From: Alphaproteobacteria bacterium
Lineage (GTDB): Bacteria > Pseudomonadota > Alphaproteobacteria > M2410
DNA length: 12,048 bases
Reading direction: 5' to 3'
Assembly: GCA_021774955.1 (NCBI GenBank)
Contig: JAJFIN010000039.1
Span: forward strand, 1 to 12,048
Below the pieces are notes generated by a model that was not told the origin of the DNA, did no database searches, and saw only the letters and a list, made by a program, of their open reading frames with translations. Position 1 is the first letter of the stretch, and each line of letters begins with the position of its first letter. Shown piece after piece: positions 1 through 7,269 of the stretch. The position numbers and the translations under genes are program-made.

Positions 1-2
1 CC

Positions 3-1577
3 GACGTCGGTCGTGTTGCAGAACAAATTTTGAAAGCTGTGCGTAGCGGGGTGCTAGATCCGGTTATTCCGGTCGCGGAGGATCTTGTTCGTCGTTTCCC
101 AGGCCACCCCGGCGCCCAGCAAGCCATGGCTGAAGTCTATATCGGCTTGTCTAAGTTCGATAAAGCGGTAAAACACGCCAAACGGGCGGTGGATGCAGCC
201 CCCAACCATCCAATGCCTTATGTGATTTTGGGCCTTTGTCTGCGCAAGGCTTATCGCCACAAAGAGGCGGCGGAGGTTTTAAACAAGGCGGCGGAATTGG
301 GGAAAAACGATCCTCGCATGTTGGCCACCGTTGGCAATCTTTTCGAACAATTAGAGATCATGGATCGGGCACTTGAATTGTTTCAGCAAGCGCATGATTT
401 GGACCCGAAAAATCCGGACTACATTCAGCGTGTTGCCGGTACTCTGAGATTTATGGGTGAGTTTGAAGCGGCAGAAGATGCTTGTAATCAAGCCATCGCC
501 CTCAAATCTAGCGAATGGTTCGTCTATTATACGCGGTCTGGACTGCGCAAGCAAAGTAAAGACAGAAACCACATCGAAGAACTTGAATCAATCCTCAGAA
601 AAGGTGTCGATGATCATCGCGGCAAAACGCATGTGCTTTTTGCTCTTGCCAAAGAGTATGAGGACTTAAACGAACCTGAAGCCTCGTTCAAAAACCTAAA
701 GGCGGCGTGCGACAATCATCGTCAGAAAATCAATTACGACGTTAATTATGATTTACGTACATTCGATGAAATCATTGAGACCTTTGATCGTTCGATGTTT
801 GAAAAAAGCATTGAAGGGTTTGATGCGCGCGATCCTATATTTATCGTTGGCATGCCAAGAACGGGGACCACGCTTGTTGAACGCATCATTGGCAGTCATT
901 CAGAAGTCCATTCGCTGGGCGAGATGGCTACATTCTCGCAACTTTTGGTGCGGGCAGTAAAAGACAAGACCGGAACCCACAATGTCCCACCGGAAGAGCG
1001 CGTGAGACGCACCGCTGAAGTCGATTTCAAATCCGTTGGCAAAGCTTATGTCGACGGGATGAAGTTCAAACGCAATAAGAATGTTCCGCGCTTCATCGAC
1101 AAACTTCCCTATAATTATTTGAATGTGGGACCAATTCACCTGGCTTTGCCGAATGCCAAGATCGTCCAATTGGTACGCCATCCCATGGATACATGTTATG
1201 CGATCTATAAAACCCTATTTGGCAATGCCTATCCATTTTCCTACGATTTGGTGGAGCTTGGGCAATATTACTCGGCCTATTACAAAATAATGGGACATTG
1301 GAAAGAGATGTTACCTGACGATGTTTATCGCATTCGATACGAAGATGTGGTTGACGATCAAGAAAATCAATCTCGGAAACTGCTGGAATTTCTGGAGCTC
1401 GAGTGGGAGGATGATGTTCTTGAATTTTATAAAAACAAACAAGCCTCAACGACGGCGAGTGCGGCTCAGGTGCGTAGCCCAGTCTATAAATCATCCGTAC
1501 AGAAATGGCGCGCTTACGAAAAAGAGCTGACACCTCTGATGGACATACTTGAGAAAAACGGGATTGATATTTCGTAA
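3..1577 (+). CDS. TPR-repeat sulfotransferase, 5' end cut by the window
   Basis: The product probably transfers sulfate from PAPS to an acceptor hydroxyl in the cytoplasm; the acceptor is unknown. The frame is open to the left edge with no stop. The first possible start inside the window is a TTG at 30, with no visible ribosome site, so the true start is probably upstream. Numbering from that TTG, residues about 10-225 are TPR-like helical repeats and about 267-510 a sulfotransferase domain of the Sulfotransfer_3 type. The 5'-phosphosulfate loop is GMPRTGTTLVERI (274-286). E298 in SLGEM is a candidate catalytic base. FIDKLPYN (355-362) and the 3'-phosphate motif VRHPMDTC (382-389) follow. No signal peptide or membrane segment is seen in the visible part. 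The sulfotransferase half aligns closely with the convergent gene downstream, so the two are paralogs. The enzyme class is well supported; the substrate is not. Confidence 0.9.
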   Translation, partial: DVGRVAEQILKAVRSGVLDPVIPVAEDLVRRFPGHPGAQQAMAEVYIGLSKFDKAVKHAKRAVDAAPNHPMPYVILGLCLRKAYRHKEAAEVLNKAAELGKNDPRMLATVGNLFEQLEIMDRALELFQQAHDLDPKNPDYIQRVAGTLRFMGEFEAAEDACNQAIALKSSEWFVYYTRSGLRKQSKDRNHIEELESILRKGVDDHRGKTHVLFALAKEYEDLNEPEASFKNLKAACDNHRQKINYDVNYDLRTFDEIIETFDRSMFEKSIEGFDARDPIFIVGMPRTGTTLVERIIGSHSEVHSLGEMATFSQLLVRAVKDKTGTHNVPPEERVRRTAEVDFKSVGKAYVDGMKFKRNKNVPRFIDKLPYNYLNVGPIHLALPNAKIVQLVRHPMDTCYAIYKTLFGNAYPFSYDLVELGQYYSAYYKIMGHWKEMLPDDVYRIRYEDVVDDQENQSRKLLEFLELEWEDDVLEFYKNKQASTTASAAQVRSPVYKSSVQKWRAYEKELTPLMDILEKNGIDIS

Positions 1578-1589
1578 ATTCAATTACCC

Positions 1590-1604
1590 ACTGAGTTTCT
1601 CAGT
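1590..1604 (+). terminator. small hairpin after the first sulfotransferase gene
   Basis: ACTGAG-TTT-CTCAGT forms a perfect 6-bp stem with a 3-nt loop, starting 12 bases after the stop codon. No T-run follows, so it is a weak candidate terminator or mRNA 3'-end structure. The larger palindrome just downstream may do the work instead. Confidence 0.3.
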
Positions 1605-1614
1605 ACACTTATTC

Positions 1615-1712
1615 GTTATCCTGAGGAGGATGTGCAACATCCGTCTCGAAGGATAGGCGTACATCCTCCATGCTCCTTCGAGACGCCGCCTTTGGCGGCT
1701 CCTCAGGATGAC
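1615..1712. repeat. 98-bp nested inverted repeat, REP/BIME-like
   Basis: The outer arms ATCCTGAGGAG (1618-1628) and CTCCTCAGGAT (1699-1709) are perfect complements; three more bases on each side extend them with one mismatch. Just inside, each half carries its own small hairpin: GATGT-GCA-ACATC (1629-1641) on the left and CCGCC-TTT-GGCGG (1686-1698) on the right. Next come 12-bp arms CGTCTCGAAGGA (1642-1653) and TCCTTCGAGACG (1674-1685), again perfect complements, around a 20-bp centre. Each half can also fold alone. The arms resemble dispersed extragenic palindromes of alphaproteobacteria, so this is probably two REP units in opposite orientation. It lies between two convergent genes, where such elements often end transcription or protect mRNA 3' ends. 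No transposase gene is nearby. Confidence 0.8.
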
Positions 1713-1773
1713 CGCTTGAGATTGGAATTGGTTTTTTGGTTTTAGCAATGAAGTTATCAACTAACCTAAAAAC

Positions 1774-3804
1774 TCAAGTTGGGCGCGTCAAATGTTCAGG
1801 CATGTCATCCAAAACCGGGCCGAGTGCTTCAATCAATTCACCCAGATGAGGTTCATAGTTTTTCCAAAAATCTTTGGCGCCGGTATAAATGGGTTGCCGC
1901 ACCTGCTCAGAACTTGCTGTTCTTACCGCTCTTTCGGTTTCATAGAAACGCAACACTGCTTCTTCCCAATCGAGATCGCAATGAGCAAGCATTCTTCGCG
2001 CTTGCGTCTCGGCATCAGTGACAACATCTTCGTACTGAACATGAAGAACTTTACCCGGTAACACGTCATCCCAATGGGTCATAATGCGCATATATTGACG
2101 ATAGTAATGGCCAATGTCCGACAGGCTATAAGAGAATGTTTGGCCCTTGGCAAACATTTGTTTCCAGGTACTAAAACAAGTGTCGAGCGGATGACGCCGT
2201 GCGTCAATTATTGTGGCATTGGGAAGTATGAGGTGGATGAGGCCAATGTGGAAGAAATTGTTTGGCATTTTGTCGGTGAAGTGGGGAAGGCCAGATCGCA
2301 GATGTGTCGTTTCGCTGATATAGGCCTGGCCGAATTGTCTAAAAACATCAGCATCCAAAGCCTCTAGTTTGGCAGGATACTTCAGTGTGTTGTCTTTCGA
2401 ATGGCCAATCTTTTGAGCGGTTTGAGGGATATTCGCAAGTTCTCTAGTGCCTTCCACTTGCGTATGACTAACCAGAATTTGTTCAACCAAGGTAGATCCG
2501 GAGCGGGGTAATCCAAGAATGAAAATGGGGGAGCGATCTTGATAGCCCCAACCTTTTCGCACATCGAAGAATTCACGCGTGAAGGTTTCCACGATGCGAT
2601 TAGCGAGGTCTTCCGTTTCCTGCGGATCATAGCGAACAAGCTCTCGCTTATTATCGTTGCCGCGCTTCAGATATCGAAATGCTTTGTCAAAATTCTTCTG
2701 AGCTTCGTAGGCCTTACCGAGAGCGAAGCAGAAACTTATCGCTGATTCTTCTGGCAATTCACCCTCCAGCTGGCGTTCCATTTCGTTGATGTCTTCGTCG
2801 TTGAATTTCAATGTCTTTATCTCCGAAAGGCTCCAATAAAACTCCCCAACAGACGGGTGGTGTGCAATTCCTTGGCGATAAGCCTCGATGGCTACGTCCT
2901 GATTTCCAAGAGTTTTGTTGATATCCCCGCAATTGATCAGTGCCACGATATTCGTAGGGTCGAGTTTCAGAACCTTTTGAAAGGTCTGGAGTGCCTGTTC
3001 TTCGTTACCCTGTTTGAGATAGCATTGCCCTAGATTACACGCCCATTGGGAATTTTCAGGGTCGAGATCAATTGCCTTTATGTAGAGAGAATTAGCCTCT
3101 TCAAATTGGTCTTCTTCCGAAAGAAGCGCAGCCAAATTGCTGTTTGCCATAGGCGAAGTTGGTTGGAGAGCAAGTACCTTTCGAAGAAGTAATTCAGTTT
3201 GAGTCAGATCTCGTCGTTGTCGGGCCATTGTTGCCGAAAGAGTTAAGGCATCGATGTTGTCTGGTTGTTCTACGAGAATACCATTGAGAAGCGTTTCTGC
3301 CTGGTCGAAATCCTTGTCCTTAAGCAAACCAACTACTCTCGCCATGAGTTCCTGACTTTGTTCGGCAGAATCGTCAGAAAGAGGTGGTGTTATGGGCGAA
3401 GAGGGTGTCGTTGATTGGGCTGACGATTCTTCGATAGCCGTGAAAATTTGTTCGATGCTAGACTGGATCTGAATGTTCAGCGGATCGAGCCTTAGAGCTT
3501 CGCGAAACGCCTCAAGCGCAGCATCAAGCTTTCCTTGGGCAGCAAGAACAATTCCGCGTTGTTCGTGTCCTATGGCCACGTCGGGCGCTGCTCGCGTTGA
3601 TAGCGTAAGCGCAATTTCAGCATCTTGGAGGTCGCCCAGCTGCATCAAAGCAGTACCAAAAATCCGAAGAATATTTGGTTCGTCCGGGACCTTCTCTAAT
3701 GCCTCGCGGGCGCGTTCAGCGGCTGCCTGAGGGTTACCAGCCTTAAGGTGATCTACCAATTCGTTTAGGATGGTTTCCACGACGTGTTGCGTTGGTTGGC
3801 TCAT
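1774..3804 (-). CDS. TPR-repeat sulfotransferase, full length (676 aa)
   Basis: A predicted cytoplasmic PAPS-dependent sulfotransferase fused to an N-terminal TPR array. TPR-like repeats cover about residues 16-113 and 151-320, joined by a Ser/Thr/Pro-rich linker (about 125-147). A third helical stretch follows (about 355-385), then the sulfotransferase domain (about 425-660). The phosphosulfate loop is GLPRSGSTLVEQIL (431-444), E455 in TREL is the candidate catalytic base, FTDKMPNN (509-516) is the conserved DKxPxN motif, and RRHPLDTC (536-543) is the 3'-phosphate site. The chosen start is the ATG at 3804; its Shine-Dalgarno sequence is weak. There is no signal peptide. It converges on a shorter paralog with a similar catalytic half. 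Upstream, the receptor gene's terminator separates the two, so this gene probably has its own promoter, though none is clear. The acceptor could be a protein, peptide or glycan; TPRs favour a protein or peptide. Confidence 0.93.
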   Translation of the reverse strand: MSQPTQHVVETILNELVDHLKAGNPQAAAERAREALEKVPDEPNILRIFGTALMQLGDLQDAEIALTLSTRAAPDVAIGHEQRGIVLAAQGKLDAALEAFREALRLDPLNIQIQSSIEQIFTAIEESSAQSTTPSSPITPPLSDDSAEQSQELMARVVGLLKDKDFDQAETLLNGILVEQPDNIDALTLSATMARQRRDLTQTELLLRKVLALQPTSPMANSNLAALLSEEDQFEEANSLYIKAIDLDPENSQWACNLGQCYLKQGNEEQALQTFQKVLKLDPTNIVALINCGDINKTLGNQDVAIEAYRQGIAHHPSVGEFYWSLSEIKTLKFNDEDINEMERQLEGELPEESAISFCFALGKAYEAQKNFDKAFRYLKRGNDNKRELVRYDPQETEDLANRIVETFTREFFDVRKGWGYQDRSPIFILGLPRSGSTLVEQILVSHTQVEGTRELANIPQTAQKIGHSKDNTLKYPAKLEALDADVFRQFGQAYISETTHLRSGLPHFTDKMPNNFFHIGLIHLILPNATIIDARRHPLDTCFSTWKQMFAKGQTFSYSLSDIGHYYRQYMRIMTHWDDVLPGKVLHVQYEDVVTDAETQARRMLAHCDLDWEEAVLRFYETERAVRTASSEQVRQPIYTGAKDFWKNYEPHLGELIEALGPVLDDMPEHLTRPT

Positions 3805-3912
3805 GTTGATTTCAGCTCATGTGATTAGATCATTATTATTGTTGCGGATTAGCACATTATGGAGGGCGATGTTAAGCAGCCTTTTAGAAATAGTAGACAG
3901 CAAATGCTGCAT

Positions 3913-3940
3913 AAAAAAAACGGCGGGCCGAAGCCCGCCG
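3913..3940 (-). terminator. Rho-independent terminator of the TonB receptor gene
   Basis: Read on the minus strand, CGGCGGGC-TTCG-GCCCGCCG makes a perfect 8-bp GC-rich stem closed by a stable UUCG tetraloop, followed directly by eight T residues. It begins 26 bases after the receptor's stop codon. It should insulate the sulfotransferase gene downstream from receptor transcription. Confidence 0.93.
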
Positions 3941-3966
3941 TCCAATCGTTAACAATCGTAGAGTTC

Positions 3967-6804
3967 CTAGAATTTCGCGCGAACGCCGAATCGGAAGTAA
4001 CGACCAACAACATCATAGAGAGATGCGTCGGTGTTTGGCCCGGCAACAAATCCAGCCACAAACACTGGTGGTTGTTTGTCAGCAACGTTCTCGATGATGA
4101 GAGACGTTTCAACGTTCTCAGTCACGAACCAACGGATGGCGATGTCATGGTAGAACACTGGATCAACATACGGATAGTAAGCAGCATAGTTGGTGCTATA
4201 CCCATAGTCGTTCAATTCACCGATGCGTTCCATTTGCCATGAGAACTGCCAATCGTTGACACTGTAGGTGGTTCGCATGTTCAGACGCCATTCAGGGAAA
4301 GCAAGACCAAGGCCATAATGGATGCCTTTATACTCATTCCCATCAAACTCGTAAGAGTCCAAGTATGTTGTCAACAAGGTGAAATCGATGCCACCTGGAA
4401 GCGGAATACCAAACTCTTCAAGATCAGCTGAGTAGTCGACTTGGATGTCGATACCAGCAGTCTCAACTTGAGAAACATTGGACTGGAAGTTGTCAATGCC
4501 AGCCATGTCGCCACTTGGCAGACGTTGTGGAATTTGGCTACAAATCGGGTCAAGATTACCCAGCCCTGGCGTGGCTGATGCAAAACATTTAGCTATAATG
4601 CCCGCGGCACCACCCACACCTTGATATCCGATGAAATCTTCAATCTCGATCTTATAATAGTCGATCGACATTTGAAGATTACCCCATGGAACAAAGGTCG
4701 GCGTAATCACAGCGCCAAAGGTAAAGGTGTCGGATTTTTCTTCATCCAACAGAGGATTACCAGAACGGAAAGCTTCAACCTGTGTATCAGATTGTGTGAA
4801 TGTCGATTGAACAGCGACAGGCAATCCGAAAAAGGCGCAAAGCTCAGAAATAGCACCTGTAACCCCAACACCTCCGACACTGTTACACGGATCTGTGTAA
4901 CGCGGGAAGTTTTGGTCACCAGCCTGGAACAATTCGAACACAGATGGCGCGCGCGTTGCTTGCTGGAAACCGATGCGGAAACGAATGTCATCAATCGGTT
5001 GCCATTCGCCAAGCGCTTTCCAGGCTGTCGTTTCGCCAACAGAAGAATAGTCAGAATAACGATAACCAAGCTCCAAGCCCGCGTATTGAGCAAATGGAAG
5101 GTCAGCAACAAGTGGAACCAATGTTTCGATGTAGATTTCACGAACATCAGTTTTACCAGCTGAAGGTTGAACAGCGTTAAAGCCGATCAAATCGCCTTGA
5201 CTAGCATCAGCGGGTGTAAATTTGATCTCATCCTGACGATACTCTGCCCCAATAGCGACCGCGAGAGGACCAGCAGGAAGTTCAAACAAATCACCAGCAA
5301 CAAATCCAGACAGAATTTGTTGTTCGTATACATGTAAATCTGTCACCGACCCGTGACGAATGTGGTCAGCTTGGGCTGCTGTGATACTGCCCTGACCCCA
5401 AATTTGGATCTCTGTACAACCGGCAGCTGAACCAGCTGGGCAGCTATTCAGGGCATTCTGCAACCGAGCCTTCGACATGTCATTAAACAGAACATCAGTC
5501 TGTTCTGCCCGGGCAAAGGAATAATAAACATTCCAATCCCAATCGCCAAAAACTGTTCCTTTGAATCCAAACGTTGTTTGCAAGAATTTCTTGTTAAACG
5601 TCTGGATACGAGGCCCAACTTCTTCCATCCGACGCTGAACAGTGACAGGAGCGAATGGATCTGGTGCTGAACCGACTGTTCGAGATGCGAGAAGCGCATC
5701 CAAGCCAGGGATGGCCAACACGCGCGCATTGTAAATACCAGAACCGGGGCTGGTCTCTACTGGAACTGTAACCCGGTTACTGCCAGACAACGGAGCCGGA
5801 GCCAGTTGAACGCCAGTCCGCGAGTCTGTGTACAACACTTCCGCATAGAAATTAATATCATCGGTAATGTCATAATTAGCCATGGTGCCAACGGTGATCC
5901 GATCAGCCGGCAGTATCAAAGCATTTGGTGGCGCAAAGTTATAACCACCTTGTGTTCCACGAGCCACTCCGCTGGCATCAGGATTGACGCTGTAACGGGT
6001 TGCACAATTGGTTGCTGGTGCAGGACAGGCTGGATTGTTACCAAATGAGTTCAACAAGGAATTTTCAAGTGTACCACCTACAGTCCGCGATGAATTAAAT
6101 AACGCGTTCTTTGAGAAGTCACGTGATCCCTGAAGTACTTGTTGGCGATCGTAGTAAGATACGTAAAGAACCGCATTACCACGACCCGAGTCGAAGTTGC
6201 CACCGATCGTAACGTCGACCGTATATTCAGTAGCGTCACTCTCTTGCGACTGAGCACCTTGAGCGCCAATTTCAACACCTTCGAAGTCATTCTTAAGAAT
6301 GAAGTTGACAACGCCGGCTAGAGCATCAGAACCGTACACAGCGGAAGCCCCACCGGTCACAACTTCCACGCGCTCAACTAAGGAAGCAGGAATGACGTTC
6401 AAGTCAACGATACCTTGCTTGTCTGACGGTGACAAACGACGACCATTGATGAGAACGAGTGTGCGTTGTGAACCAAGGCCGCGAAGGTCAACCGTTGCTT
6501 GACCCCCATTACCCGGATTGTTGGATGTGTTTGAAAGACCTGGAACAACTTGAGGCAATTCATTGAGAAGTGCTTCCACATTGGTCACACCGGCAAGCTC
6601 AATGGCTTCTTGGCCAATAGTCGTCACAGGGCTGTTTGCGATAAAGTCTTTACGAGCAAGACGCGAACCCGTGACGAAAACTTCGTCCGTAGCTTCATCA
6701 TCCTGCGCGATTGCGGCCGTGTTGGCCGAAGTAACAGCGGCAGCGGCAAAACCCGTCAACATCGTTGAACGGAGCAGGCGACTGCGCAGTCGTTTATCAA
6801 TCAT
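3967..6804 (-). CDS. TonB-dependent outer-membrane receptor (945 aa)
   Basis: An outer-membrane beta-barrel transporter that uses TonB-ExbBD energy to bring a ligand into the periplasm. The start is the ATG at 6804: it has GGGG upstream in AACTTGGGGTATTCTC and begins a clear signal peptide (basic n-region, hydrophobic core, cleavage after A33 in AIA-Q). The frame stays open further upstream to 7011 but without signal-like sequence. There is no STN domain. A Ton-box-like DEVFVTG (40-46) leads into the plug domain (about 53-172), which includes VDLRGLG, LVLINGRR and YGSDALAGVVNFILK. The barrel fills the rest and ends in an aromatic residue (VRAKF), as barrel-assembly signals do. Four close cysteine pairs (260/267, 455/463, 640/656, 740/755) probably form loop disulfides. 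The ligand is unknown; the neighbouring OppA-like protein makes a peptide plausible. Its own terminator and long leader suggest a single-gene transcript. Confidence 0.95.
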   Translation of the reverse strand: MIDKRLRSRLLRSTMLTGFAAAAVTSANTAAIAQDDEATDEVFVTGSRLARKDFIANSPVTTIGQEAIELAGVTNVEALLNELPQVVPGLSNTSNNPGNGGQATVDLRGLGSQRTLVLINGRRLSPSDKQGIVDLNVIPASLVERVEVVTGGASAVYGSDALAGVVNFILKNDFEGVEIGAQGAQSQESDATEYTVDVTIGGNFDSGRGNAVLYVSYYDRQQVLQGSRDFSKNALFNSSRTVGGTLENSLLNSFGNNPACPAPATNCATRYSVNPDASGVARGTQGGYNFAPPNALILPADRITVGTMANYDITDDINFYAEVLYTDSRTGVQLAPAPLSGSNRVTVPVETSPGSGIYNARVLAIPGLDALLASRTVGSAPDPFAPVTVQRRMEEVGPRIQTFNKKFLQTTFGFKGTVFGDWDWNVYYSFARAEQTDVLFNDMSKARLQNALNSCPAGSAAGCTEIQIWGQGSITAAQADHIRHGSVTDLHVYEQQILSGFVAGDLFELPAGPLAVAIGAEYRQDEIKFTPADASQGDLIGFNAVQPSAGKTDVREIYIETLVPLVADLPFAQYAGLELGYRYSDYSSVGETTAWKALGEWQPIDDIRFRIGFQQATRAPSVFELFQAGDQNFPRYTDPCNSVGGVGVTGAISELCAFFGLPVAVQSTFTQSDTQVEAFRSGNPLLDEEKSDTFTFGAVITPTFVPWGNLQMSIDYYKIEIEDFIGYQGVGGAAGIIAKCFASATPGLGNLDPICSQIPQRLPSGDMAGIDNFQSNVSQVETAGIDIQVDYSADLEEFGIPLPGGIDFTLLTTYLDSYEFDGNEYKGIHYGLGLAFPEWRLNMRTTYSVNDWQFSWQMERIGELNDYGYSTNYAAYYPYVDPVFYHDIAIRWFVTENVETSLIIENVADKQPPVFVAGFVAGPNTDASLYDVVGRYFRFGVRAKF

Positions 6805-7116
6805 GAGAATACCCCAAGTTAGTTGCTTTGAACACAACCAGCAGCCAGCCCTAACAAGGGCAAACTGCTGATCGAATGAACCGATTTCCCCCCAAGGAAA
6901 CCGAGACAAGAATGAGGAAAATGCTATCCTCCCCATACTCTTGTTGGCGACGGTAGGCTGACTCCCCCTAGATCGCAATTGGTCTTTGCCTCCAATTTCC
7001 CTAATTCCCAAAACTGTGGCAATTTCGCCTCATTTGCTATTCCGCGGCAACGAAGGCCTTATCAACTCCGATTTGCGTACATTAACAGTCCCGACGAGGG
7101 TCAGTTTTGTAATTTA
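6805..7116 (-). promoter_or_regulatory. long stem-loop-rich leader of the receptor gene
   Basis: No gene is supported between 6805 and 7269. Close to the receptor start there are three successive hairpins. At 6839-6870, CAGCAG and GCCCT pair with AGGGC and CTGCTG around a TGTT loop (minus strand), with a 3-nt internal loop. At 6883-6902, GGTTTCC pairs with GGAAATC, including one G-U pair. At 6914-6931, a 5-bp GAGGA/TCCTC stem closes an 8-nt loop. The first ends about 35 nt before the start codon. They could affect translation, mRNA stability or small-RNA binding. No known riboswitch class was recognised. The stretch 7146-7269 shows only AT-rich DNA and the end of the upstream gene's 3' region; no terminator was seen for that gene. 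Confidence 0.4.
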
Positions 7117-7145
7117 ATTATACAATAAGAGATTGTTATAAATAA
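7117..7145 (-). promoter_or_regulatory. candidate promoter of the receptor gene
   Basis: On the minus strand a perfect TATAAT -10 hexamer lies at 7122-7117, inside a strongly AT-rich stretch (about 7106-7176). The -35 position at 17-bp spacing reads TTATTT (7145-7140), which matches the consensus poorly. If used, transcription would start near 7110 and give a leader of about 305 nt. Perfect -10 sites arise by chance in AT-rich DNA, so this is tentative. Confidence 0.3.
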
Positions 7146-7269
7146 AATAGAGCGTAATAAATTTGTTATATTAAGCTCTGATTGAAGGAAGCTGCCACTT
7201 TGGTGAAGCTGCCTCCAGTTCTTGTGATGTGGATGACACACAGATCGGATTGAGTCGGGTGAACAGAAC

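Noticed and set aside
1093..1533. 146-codon minus-strand open frame opposite the first sulfotransferase
   Set aside because: It is antisense to the conserved catalytic domain and has no recognisable protein features.
4621..5163. 180-codon open frame on the plus strand and a 146-codon minus frame inside the receptor gene
   Set aside because: Both are shadows of the receptor frame. They show no recognisable domain and low-quality composition, while the receptor frame is continuous and well matched to its family.
6946..6963. AGTCAGCCTACCGTCGCC in the receptor leader, resembling a cobalamin riboswitch B12 box
   Set aside because: Only the first six bases and scattered later ones fit, the spacing is wrong, and the other conserved cobalamin riboswitch segments are missing upstream.
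6805..7011. In-frame extension of the receptor gene by 69 codons upstream
   Set aside because: The extension has no signal-peptide character. The ATG at 6804 has a ribosome site and begins a clear signal peptide.
7187..7213. GAAGCTGCC repeated directly 17 bp apart after the TPR-2OG gene
   Set aside because: It is a short direct repeat that cannot form a terminator hairpin, and it could be chance.
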